Shown here one piece after another: positions 1 to 8,750 of a DNA stretch of 64,000 nucleotides. Position 1 is the stretch's first letter; the number at the start of each line of letters is the position of its first letter. Below the pieces are notes generated by a model. It was not told where the DNA came from. It searched no databases and was given only the letters and a program-made list of their open reading frames with translations. Source of the stretch: Callipepla californica brunnescens (lineage: Eukaryota; Chordata; Aves; Galliformes; Odontophoridae); contig JALIRH010000062.1 in NCBI GenBank assembly GCA_023055505.1, positions 1,987,115 to 2,051,114 of the forward strand. The letters are read 5' to 3'. A program made the translations under genes and the position numbers.

Positions 1-1225
1 TCAGATAAATGCCTTAAAATAACAAATAAATGCAGAATTAGTTTTTGAACATTTCTATGGGTACCTTCCATATAAGCTTCCTTTACTAATGCTAATGCTC
101 CAAATCCAGTTACATAAAGTCATGTTGGTATTTTGCTGGTTTATAACATAACTTTCTTAATAAAGAAAAAAACCAAAGTCTTGTAAAATTATACTATTAC
201 AAACAACTTGTGTTAGAAATCTTTCTGTTTTATGGTTTCATGATTTTTATCTAAAATAAAGTGTGAGGCAAGAGCTCATATTAAGTTTTATCAATATTAA
301 AGCTGCAGAATGATACACAGCTGCTTTTTGTTTGACTTGTGAGAAGAAACGCTTCTGATGCTTATAATTGTCCTCTATTCAGTTTAAAAATAAATACCAA
401 AAATTGCATTTTTTTCAGTCCTGGAATGCTTTAAGAAGAAATAAATTCCACGCACAAGAATCAGAAAAGGAAAATTGCAGATATTGAAGAATATCTCAAA
501 CTCTTTCTTAAAATGCCTAGATTTTCACAAAGGCAATGCTGCAGGAACTTTTAGAATAGCTGAATTGTATCTGGAGAGACATTCAGGTATGTCATTAGTC
601 CTTAGGAAAGTGGACATTTCTTGTATAATGTGCTACTCTTTTCATAGGAACATTTCATGCAAAGATTGCATGAAAATCATACTACATGTAAAGAATCAAT
701 TTCAGAGTAATTGAATGAAAATTTAGGGACAGCACAGATTGGTACTGAGAGTATGTTTCTGCTTTGACGTAACCTTTGCTGGAGAGAAAATATCCTTTCT
801 TGAAATAGTTAAATAATTGGAGAAAAGATGTATTATTTTAAAAATCACTGAAATTCAGAATATTGCTTTTTTTTTGGGAAGTATTTCAGGTGTGAAAGGT
901 GAGTGCATGCTTTCAGGATGTTCTGTTTATTTCTGTTTGTTATTACTTGAACTTAAAAGAGTTAAAATCTATTTTTTGTCAATAGTACTTACTGGTCTCA
1001 AGTAATGAACATCATTTAAATTTCACAGAAAAGGCAACGTTATTAACTATCTGGTGGACTTGCCTGAATTTCTTCTTTTTATTTTTTTTTTTATTTTGAT
1101 TTGCTTTTGCCAGAAGATCTTTGTTCTTTTTTTGACATTAAGTAATAGATTTGCAGAATAATCAAAACAGATGACAGAACAGTAAAGCCATTTTACTGTT
1201 AGGTAGGTGAGGCATTTTGATGATG
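1..1225. other. Unique AT-rich noncoding DNA
   Basis: No repeat family, RNA gene or coding exon is recognised. The short frames at 475-714 and 817-1005 show no domain, biased composition or splice context that would suggest a gene. It reads as ordinary intergenic or intronic DNA. Confidence 0.6.
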
Positions 1226-1325
1226 AATCATAGAATCATAGAATCGTAGAATCATAGAATCATAGAATGGCTTGGATTGGAAAGAACCTCAAAGATCATC
1301 TAGTTCCAGCCTCTGTCACGAAATG
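1226..1325 (-). mobile_element. CR1 LINE 3' end fragment
   Basis: About 100 bp. It begins with five tandem copies of an 8-base unit (ATCATAGA, one with a C-to-G change), which is the terminal repeat of CR1 read on the reverse strand. The CR1 3' untranslated core follows, with GGCTTGGATTGG and AAAGATCATCTAGTTCCA. Only the tail is present, which is typical of heavily 5'-truncated CR1 copies. It is non-coding and presumed dead. Confidence 0.9.
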
Positions 1326-2355
1326 CCACCTTATTTTTAGATTATCAGCTTTTGATGCCAGGTGTTTATTTTTCATCATTATTAGACCTGTATAGCTCTT
1401 TATATGCTCAGAACATATCTCTCACTAAATATATTGTTAAGTGAGATAACTTTCATTTTTACAAACTGTACTGCAATTGACTTTTCTTAAACTTGGGCAA
1501 TTAATTTTACATGAATAACTAATACATTTTAAATTGTGTTAAACATATCTAAAACTGTAAGAAAAAACCTGAACCTGCCTTGCTTGCCTTTTTTAAATGG
1601 ATGTTTTTCATCTGAACACTTTTGAACCACAGAAACTTTTAGAAGTATTTGAAAGCTGCTAGTCATTTAAATGCAATCTGATGGTAAAACAAAGGAAAAA
1701 CATAAGCAACCAAATATAAAGAACTACACCTTTCTCCCTGATCAGTAGAAATTTCCTCCATAATTAATTCTGGCTAAGGTCAAGACACAGACCTATATTT
1801 TCACAGCTACAGATGGTTTAAGAAATCTAGAAATCTAGATTTTTTCTTTTACATTTATGCCTGTAAAGATAAGAAAAATTACATATATTTGATTTCACAT
1901 GAAAATATTTTATATTGTCTTTGACACTCCCGTGTTGCACTCCAATTCCTATGTGATTCTATCCAATATTGACCACTCTTTTACAAAGTTGGTAGTGCTA
2001 TTACTTTCCTTGAATTTCACTAGAGGGTGAGAAAATTCGTGTTTTATATGTTTAGAATTGATTTTAACACTGTGTATGATTTATTTTTACAATAAAAGAA
2101 ATATAGAAAGTTAATAGAGTTGAGGATATGTGTGTTGAATTTATTGGTACAAATATTTAAATTTAGTTTTCTGATTGACACTCATGGTCAATCAACACAT
2201 GATTTTTATCATGGTCCCTTCAAAACTACCCAATCTTTATTTTCATTTGCTGAGTATTTGAGAACATAGGTTAGCTGAGTGAACAAACATTTCCTAATGT
2301 AAGACAAGAAAGAAAAAATGAAATTATGAGTTGTTTTATTACTAAGCTTTAAAAT
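1326..2355. other. Unique AT-rich noncoding DNA
   Basis: No gene or repeat recognised over about 1 kb. Composition is uniform and AT-rich with no long open frame. Confidence 0.55.
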
Positions 2356-2500
2356 TAGAATAATTCAGTTGGAAGGGATCTTCAAAGTTCAGCAAGTCCA
2401 ACTACCTGACCACTTCAGTACTAGACAAAAGATAAAGCAAATTTATGGAGGCATTATCCAAATATCTATTGAGTACTGTTAAGGTCTTTTGAAGACATCC
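2356..2500 (-). mobile_element. CR1 LINE 3' fragment, old
   Basis: The reverse-strand CR1 tail is recognisable from AGTTGGAAGGGATCTTC, AAGTCCAACTACCTGACC and GCATTATCCAAAT. The 8-base terminal repeats are eroded. It abuts a plus-strand CR1 starting near 2525, so the two copies lie in opposite orientation. The right border is uncertain by about 30 bases. Confidence 0.7.
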
Positions 2501-2524
2501 TTGGCATCAACACAGAAGTTAAAA

Positions 2525-2615
2525 GTGTTGGAAGATAGTTTTTATAAGGAGAGGCTGAGGACTTTTATTTTTTAGTTTTTATTGCTCTGAAGAAAAGAAG
2601 GCCAAGAGATGACTT
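2525..2615 (+). mobile_element. CR1 LINE, left part of a copy split by an LTR
   Basis: It carries GGAGAGGCTGAGGA and, after a short A/T-rich stretch, CTGAAGAAAAGAAGGCCAAG, which is the segment just downstream of the CR1 ORF2 stop. It resumes at 3183, where CTACAACTTCCTGAGAAT continues the consensus. The last five bases (GACTT, 2611-2615) are duplicated at 3183-3187 by the LTR insertion. Confidence 0.8.
2611..2615. repeat. Target-site duplication GACTT, left copy
   Basis: These five bases touch the TGTCAACA terminus of the LTR on its left side. An identical GACTT follows the right terminus at 3183. Confidence 0.85.
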
Positions 2616-3182
2616 TGTCAACAGTTTATGGGCTGATTCAGCCCAGTTCCATGACGACTGGTGTGGGGTACCCATGGACCTACGCCCCAGGAAAGGGAAA
2701 GGGGGAAAAGGGAAAAGGGAGATGGGAGATGGGCCTAGAAACAAAACAGTGGCAGCAATCTGAGGAGGAAAGCTGATTTACTAAATAAGATATCAGAAAG
2801 CAAAATAACACAATGTAATGCAATATAATTGGAATTGAAGCTAATAAATCAAATAAAATGAGCAAGAGAGAGGTGTCTGAAAAAACGCAAGGCCTTATGC
2901 TAAATGCTGAAGGCGAGACGGCAGCGAGCACCCACTGCTGAGTCGATCCCAAAGGAATGAGAGTGTCGCATGACCGCAGACAGTTTTTCCTTACCCTCTG
3001 AGCGGAAAAACAAAAATGCAAAGCAACACAAAGTCCTCTTGGGAATGTAGTTCTCTTCTGAGACATGTATACCAATAAATATCAATGATCCATGGAGCAG
3101 GAGCATTCATTCTTTAACTCTTAATGCACTACATGATGTTATGATGTGGAATACCAATACCAAAAATTAAAAAACCATGACT
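2616..3182 (-). mobile_element. Solo LTR, family alpha copy 1
   Basis: This 567-bp LTR lies on the minus strand. On the plus strand it starts TGTCAACAGTTTATGG and ends ACCATGACT, a decayed form of the ACCATGACA expected by comparison with the copy at 13833. It shares with that copy the pyrimidine tract (purine on the plus strand at 2690-2733), the GAGTCGATCCC block and the GGAATACCAA 5' end. No internal retroviral sequence flanks it, so it is a solo LTR left by recombination between two LTRs. Frames of 68-131 codons across it are chance frames. Confidence 0.9.
2695..2733 (+). other. G-run cluster able to form a G-quadruplex, in LTR alpha 1
   Basis: Six runs of three or more G (2695, 2701, 2710, 2717, 2724 and 2731) are separated by 3-4 bases. 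This meets the usual G3+N1-7 four-run rule on the plus strand, which is antisense to the LTR. Confidence 0.6.
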
Positions 3183-3187
3183 GACTT
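3183..3187. repeat. Target-site duplication GACTT, right copy
   Basis: A perfect match to 2611-2615, directly adjacent to the right LTR terminus. A 5-bp duplication is usual for ERVL-type and some other avian LTR elements; ERVK-type elements usually give 6 bp. Confidence 0.85.
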
Positions 3188-3330
3188 CTACAACTTCCTG
3201 AGAATAGGTGGAAAAGAAATAGTTGTTCCCTTCTCTCGGTTAAGCAATGATAGGATGTGTAGCAACGGCACAAAGCTGCATCAATTGACAATCAGGCATG
3301 ATGTTCGTTAAAAGTAAGGGACATAAGGAA
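3183..3330 (+). mobile_element. CR1 LINE, right part of the split copy
   Basis: It continues the CR1 consensus interrupted at 2615: CTACAACTTCCTGAGAATAG, CCCTTCTCTCGG, GGCACAAAGCTGCATCA, CAGGCATGATGTT. The sequence then fades out near 3330 without the 8-base terminal repeat, so the 3' end is decayed or lost. Confidence 0.8.
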
Positions 3331-4576
3331 GGCAGAAAAGAAGAGCTGAGATATTGGTAGATTGGAAAAACTGCAAAAAACTTAAAAATAAAAAGAATTA
3401 TAAAAAAGAAGTACACCGGAGTTTTCTTTCCTGTGAATCATTACATGGTTGGAGAATCTTTGAATACTGCTGAGCAGTATTAATTGCTGTAAGAAACTGA
3501 GGTATGAGAGAGCCTCTGTGATTTGTCAAATTTCTCATAACAAGTAAGTAACGCTAGAATACAATTTACCAACTATTAAAAAAAAAAAGAATTAAAAAGG
3601 AGAAAATCTGTTCTATTGGAAAATATCAGGTGAATATATTTGACCAGATATTCTTTCATATAATAAATTTCAATGTACATAAAGTAACTTGTGACTACTA
3701 TTTTCAGAAATTAAACACATGTGTCTTATTAAAGTGTAAAAGTATATTAAGATAAAAATTCTGAATGCATCATTTTTCACCTTTTGAAATTAAGGGATTT
3801 CTTTTGCTGCTTTGCTGCTAAAGCAGTCTGGAAAATAGTTACACTTGAAAATATCAAGAAAACCATTTTTATCGTTCAAATTTTACAGATAATACATTTT
3901 CATAGATGTGTTTCCAAATGTTAATTATTCTTTGTCATGTTTATTTAATATAGATGTGGATAAAATACTTTTGGTAATGATTCAACATCTAATAGTTGTT
4001 GACCAGTAGTACATTGATTGAAACAATAGAAGAATTGGACTATTATATACAACAATACATACTGACATTAGCTCGTATTGTAAACGTTAACACTATTAAA
4101 CTCATGATCAGATGATAACCTGACAATCTAAGCTAATGCATCCACTACTGAAAAATATGAAGCTGAGCTCATGAGATCACTGGAATATACATATTGAACT
4201 TGCTTAAGGCCCCTCTGCATTATCAAACCAAAGTCACAATGGTAATTGAAAGCGTTGTGAAATCTTGTGTTTTCTTACAAACAAATATATGAAAATTTTA
4301 AAAAATTCTAATAAGTGATTTAGAAATGAAACTGACTGAAGAAGCAGAGTAAAAATTTTTAACATAACATGAGTTTTTACAGCTGGAGATAAGTCAGGGT
4401 TATAGGATTATCTGTCAAAAACTATGCCTGTATTCCAGAAGCATATACCATATCTATCACAGCATAGAGTTTTATAGTATAGTTCCATTTACAAAAAGGA
4501 AATACTTCTACCATCTACATTTGGAAGTAGGTACTAGGTTATTCAAGAGTCATTGGATTATATTGGCATGCTGTGA
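3331..4576. other. Unique AT-rich noncoding DNA
   Basis: No gene or repeat family recognised. There is a short A-run near 3578 and ordinary AT-rich sequence up to the assembly gap. Confidence 0.55.
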
Positions 4577-4676
4577 NNNNNNNNNNNNNNNNNNNNNNNN
4601 NNNNNNNNNNNNNNNNNNNNNNNNNNNNNNNNNNNNNNNNNNNNNNNNNNNNNNNNNNNNNNNNNNNNNNNNNNNN
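4577..4676. other. Assembly gap (100 N)
   Basis: Exactly 100 N bases, the conventional placeholder for a gap of unknown size. An open frame running through it (4521-4712) is an artefact. An old CR1 starts within about 15-50 bases to the right, so the missing DNA may include more of that element. Confidence 0.99.
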
Positions 4677-4689
4677 CAGGTGGTTGGCA

Positions 4690-5645
4690 AGTTGGATAAG
4701 GAAAAGGTTTAATGGTCACACGTAAAAGATTATAATGAATTCCTCACTGTCCAAATAGAAATGAGTAACAAGTGGTGATCCTCAGGGGTCTGTAATGGGG
4801 ACAATAGCATTCAATTCTGTCATTAATGATATAGGTTATGGGCTGAAGGGCACTCTTAGAAGTTCTGTAGATGACACCAATCTTAATATCACAGTTGATA
4901 CTCCACACGGAAGGGTTGCCATCCAGAATGACCTGAACAGGATAAAATAAATTGATTCACTTGAATTTCATGAAGGACAAATGAAAAGTTCTACACTAGG
5001 ATCATACCAGTCTCTTGCACTGTCACTAATTTCACTGAGAGCAGCCCTGCAGAGAAGGACTTGGGGATACTGGCAGATGAAAATTTAACAAGAGCTAACA
5101 TCATGGAGTTGCAGCCCGAAGTTAAACCGTATTTTGGACTGTATAAATGGAAAAAATAGCTAGCAGACCTGAAGAAATTATTCTTTTTTCTCTACCCTAC
5201 CTAGAATACTGTGGCCCATTCTAGGATATTCAGATTAAGAAAAACGGTGACTTCTTAGACCAAATCAGAGGAGGGTTGGAGTACCTCTTCTATGAAAATA
5301 GGCTGAGAGAATTGTTTTTTTTTAACCTAAAGAACACCTTTTTAAGCTTTGGGAAGGGCATTCAATATTTAAAGGAAAGGATGAAAGACTTTTCACCAAG
5401 GCATGTAGTGATAAAACCATGGATTATGACTCCAGATTGATAAATGGTAGTTTGAACTTGCATATTCTTTCTTTTTTTTTACCCTAAATGAAGTTACACA
5501 TTAAAACAGATTACAAATGAGACTGTGGATGTGCTATCCATAGAAGCAATCAAAGCTAGGTTGGATGAAATTCTGGGCAACCTGATATATTACAAAGAAT
5601 CTTTGTTCCTGGCAGGTGGAGTTGGACTGGATGATCTTTACAGTC
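4690..5645 (+). mobile_element. CR1 LINE, old and rearranged
   Basis: A diverged plus-strand CR1. Near 4750-4870 the end of the reverse-transcriptase domain is visible (GTCATTAATGATATAGG; GTAGATGACACC is the remnant of the F/Y-A-D-D motif). The 3' untranslated part follows, with GAGAAGGACTTGGGGATACTGGCAGATGA, ATGAAAATAGGCTGAGAG, GGATGAAATTCTGGGCAACCTG and GGTGGAGTTGGACTGGATGATC at its end. Many substitutions and stops are present. Its left end may continue into the gap. Confidence 0.8.
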
Positions 5646-5965
5646 ATAGAATCACAAAGTATCCCACGCTGAAAAAAGATTCATATGCATAATCAAGTCC
5701 AACTCCTAGCTCAATATTTCAGGTAGGGACTACCTAAAGTTTTAAAACATACTTCTGAGATCATTGTCCAAATAAGTCTTTAACTCGGCAGTTGATGCCA
5801 CATTGTTACTTGCCTTTCAGGTGGTGCCATATTTGCTTCCCTGGGAAACCAGTTACAGTGTCCCATGAGCCTATCAGTAAAAACTACACAACCTGAATTT
5901 ACCCTGATGTAGCTTTGTGCCATTCTTTTGAATCTTCTCTCATCAGAGAGAAGAGAGATCAGTGA
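5646..5965 (-). mobile_element. CR1 LINE 3' fragment
   Basis: It starts TCATAGAATCACAAAGTATCCCACG and continues AATCAAGTCCAACTCCTAGCTC, then GAGATCATTGTCCAAATA and GGTTACTTGCC-like blocks of one CR1 subtype. It sits tail-to-tail with the plus-strand CR1 ending at 5645, with no unique DNA between them. Confidence 0.75.
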
Positions 5966-6016
5966 ATAGTATGTAGCAAAACATTTTAAGTCCAATAGTG
6001 TTTCAAGTTGCCTTCT

Positions 6017-6044
6017 CCTTTTTCCTTTCCTTTCCTTTCCTTTC
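6017..6044 (+). repeat. (CCTTT)n simple repeat
   Basis: About five tandem CCTTT units in a pyrimidine tract between two CR1 copies. Confidence 0.85.
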
Positions 6045-6087
6045 ATTATTTTTATACCAATATGTCTATGTTGGGAAAATAAATAAA

Positions 6088-6810
6088 TTCAGGTACAGGT
6101 TGGGGGGGTGATCTGTGGAAGAGGAGAGAGACCTGGGTGTCCTGGTGATTAACAGGGTGGCCATGAGCCAGCAGTGTGCTCTGGTGGCCAAGAAGGCAAA
6201 TGACATCCTGAGGTACATTAAAAAGTCTGCGTCCAGCAGCCCAAGGGTGGTGATCCTCCCCCTCTGCTCTGTTCTTGTGAGGCCTCACCTGGAGTATTCT
6301 GTCCAGTTCTGGGCTCCCTGGTTAAAAAATAAATAAATAAAAAAAGGCAAGGAATGCTTGGAAAGAGATCTTCTGAGGGCTACAAAGATGATAAAGGTCC
6401 TGAACACTTCCTTTATGAGGAAAGGCTGAGAGACCTAGTCTACTCAGCCTTGAAAAAATAAGACCCTGGGAGGCATCCACATCTATAAATATCTGAGGAG
6501 CGAGAGGCAAAGGGACGAGGCTGGACTCTTCTCAGGGGTGTGTGGTGGTAGACAAGGGGAAATGGACACAAACTGAAACACAGGAAGTTCTACGCAAGCA
6601 TGCCTAAGAACTTCTTCACAGCAAGGGCGATGGAGCACTGGAACAGGTTGCTCAGAGGGGTTGTGTGGAGTCTCCTCTGGTGATGTTCAAGACCCACCTG
6701 GATGCCTACCTGTGCAGCCTGGTCTAGGGAGCCTGCTTTGTCAGGGGGGTTGGACTAGGTGATCTGTAGAGGTCTTTTTCAACCCCTTCAGTTCTGTGAT
6801 TCTGTGATTA
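6088..6810 (+). mobile_element. CR1 LINE 3' fragment
   Basis: A well-preserved copy running from the last part of ORF2 to the tail. Landmarks are GGTACAGGTTGGGG, GACCTGGGTGTCCTGGTG, ATGAGCCAGCAGTGTG, GTGGCCAAGAAGGCAAATG, CACCTGGAGTATTCTGTCCAG and TGGAACAGGTTGCTCAGAG. It ends in TTCTGTGATTCTGTGATT. An A-rich insertion (AAAAAATAAATAAATAAAAAAAGG) sits at 6325-6346, just after GGGCTCCCTGG. The frame at 6115-6336 is the C-terminal ORF2 remnant. Confidence 0.93.
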
Positions 6811-7063
6811 GGTCTCATTCTATATCTGTAATACTGTTCAGATATAATAAAATGGCACATGGATTATGATTTATAAGCATTTTATAGAATCAACTCTTTT
6901 TATAGCATACTAATTACATATATGTGTATAGCATTTGTAAAAAACACTCTTGAATCTATCAACATTTACAACATTACTTGTTTAATCTCATTAGTGGCTC
7001 AGTTCATCATATTTCCTCATGTTTCTTTTAGAGGTTCTTGTGTAACTCTTTTTTGGTGTCAGT
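6811..7063. other. Unique AT-rich spacer
   Basis: No repeat recognised between two CR1 copies. Confidence 0.5.
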
Positions 7064-7229
7064 TTTATGGGAGTTGGCTTGTTCAGCTTGGAAAAAGAAA
7101 AGGCTCCAGGGAGACACTGTGGCCTTCCAATGCTTGAGGGGATCTTGTAAAGAGGGAGACAAACTTTTTACATAGGCTGAAAGTGGTAGCACGGTGAGGA
7201 ATTAATTTAAGCTAAAAGCTGGAGATTTA
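7064..7229 (+). mobile_element. CR1 LINE host, left part
   Basis: CR1 post-ORF2 region: TTGTTCAGCTTGGAAAAAG, GGGAGACACTGTGGCCTTCC, then TTTAAGCTAAAAGCTGGAGATTTA. The consensus should continue with GGTTAGATGTTAGGAAGAAA, which instead appears at 7555. A second CR1 has inserted at this point. Confidence 0.85.
7222..7229. repeat. Target-site duplication GAGATTTA, left copy
   Basis: Eight bases identical to 7547-7554. They flank the inserted CR1. Confidence 0.8.
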
Positions 7230-7546
7230 ATAAATATTTATAAAGACATAAAGGGAAGTGGGAGGCAAATGAATGAAGTCAGACTCTTTTCAGTGATGTG
7301 TAGTGATGGGACAAGGACTAATGGCCTAAAATTTGTACATAGAAAGTTTCATTCTAACATGCAGAGTGAGTTCTTTACAGTGAGGGTGGCAGAGCTCTGG
7401 AACAGGTTACCCAGAGAGATTGTATAGCCTCCTTCTATATTCAAGGCCCTCTGAACATCTACCTATGTGACTTATTGCAGGGTACCTGGGAGATGGACTT
7501 GGTGATCTCTTGAGGTCCCTTTCAATCACTGCAATTCTGTGATTGT
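7230..7546 (+). mobile_element. CR1 LINE inserted into another CR1
   Basis: A 317-bp CR1 tail of a different subtype from its host. It starts inside the ATGCTTATAAATATCTA-like segment (ATAAATATTTATAAAGAC), then shows GGGAGGCAAATGAATGAAG, GTAGTGATGGGACAAGG, GTGAGGGTGGCAGAGC and TGGAACAGGTTACCCAGAGAG. It ends GCAATTCTGTGATTGT. It is bounded on both sides by GAGATTTA. Confidence 0.87.
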
Positions 7547-7554
7547 GAGATTTA
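7547..7554. repeat. Target-site duplication GAGATTTA, right copy
   Basis: Directly follows the 3' terminal repeat of the inserted CR1 and restores the reading of the host CR1. Confidence 0.8.
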
Positions 7555-7785
7555 GGTTAGACGTTACAGGAAATTCTTAGAGGGTGGTGAGGTACTGGAC
7601 AGGTTGCCCACGTAAGCTGTGGATGCCCATTCCTGGAGGTGTTTGAGGCCAGACTAGATTGGGTCATAGGCAGCCTTATCTAGCAGCTGGTAACCATGCC
7701 TGCGGCAGAGAGTTTGGAACTGGATAAACTTTAAGGTCCTTTCCAATCTAAACCATTGCATGTTTTTATGAATCCATGAAAAGAT
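7547..7785 (+). mobile_element. CR1 LINE host, right part
   Basis: It resumes the host consensus: GAGATTTAGGTTAGACGTTA, GAAATTCTTAGAGGGTGGTGAGG, GTACTGGACAGGTTGCCCA, CTGTGGATGCCCATTCCTGG, AAGGTCCTTTCCAATCTAAACC. It ends in worn 8-base repeats near 7785. Confidence 0.87.
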
Positions 7786-8688
7786 TAATTATGCAGGCAT
7801 GTATTGTGATTCATTTATTTAAAAGCAGATGATGCGCTTCTCAGAAGTGGTTTCACATCCTGTTCAGAGAATGGATATTGACAGTTCAGTGTGAATTACA
7901 GGATAAAACTGCATGTTAGTCTGCTGGTAAATAAAGTGGTCCAAGCCCTTCTAGCTGGAGACTAGTACTTCCACTAGGAAATACTGAATATTTATTCAGA
8001 AAATTGTTCCTACATCATATGAATTGATTGCACTGTTGTGTATGGAATGATGACTAGTAATGTGGAAATAATATAAATGGCAGGCCACAAAAATGCACTT
8101 TTTCAAAAAGGCTCTCCTTTACACCCATGAGAAGAAAAGAGAAGCTAATAATCCTCACACTCTTTTAAAGACAATAAATATATATATCACTAAGCAAAAA
8201 AATCCTATTTTGGCGCATGAATGATTTTGTTTTTCCAAGTCTCAATCCATAATGAAGATGATTTACCTCTCTAAAATAGAAATCTGAAGTTTGCTTCTTA
8301 GTGATAATAGTAATCTTTTACGTTATGTTTGTATCTTCAGTGTGCAAAATTGTGTATTTTACCATCTTGAAGTGTAGATCAATAAAATAATCTTAACTAC
8401 ACATGATACTTTATACAGTGACTAAAGGTCTTTCTTAATCTTTTACTACGTAGATAGGTTAGTTATTACAAGCATTTTTTTTCTGCTTGTTTGATGGAGC
8501 CTTAAAAAATCAGAATGAATACATCACTACAAATTGAATGTGTAGAGTATTATTACTTACTAGAACTGACCACAACACCTTCTTTGAAACAGTTAGTGAA
8601 ATGGCTATTTATTCTTTTGCTATTGAGAACAGATGTAGACAAAACATTTCTAAATTTAAATTTTCTAGAGGTGCCTTTCTTCTTGAGA

Positions 8689-8750
8689 AACAAACACACA
8701 AACAAACAGACAAACAAACTACAACAACAACAACCAACCAATCAACCAAA
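8689..8750 (+). repeat. (AAAC/AAC)n low-complexity tract
   Basis: Interrupted runs of AAAC, AAC and AACC units. They create spurious overlapping open frames rich in Lys, Gln and Thr on this strand and Phe, Cys and Val on the other. Confidence 0.8.

Noticed and set aside
475..1005. Open frames of 62-79 codons near the left edge
   Set aside because: No domain, no splice-site pairing and AT-driven composition; frames of this size are expected by chance in 64 kb.
1226..1268. Five direct 8-base repeats (CRISPR-like or minisatellite)
   Set aside because: These are the known terminal repeats of CR1, with no spacers; the same applies to 31811-31848.
4521..4712. Open frame of 63 codons across 4577-4676
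   Set aside because: More than half of it is translated from N bases of the assembly gap.
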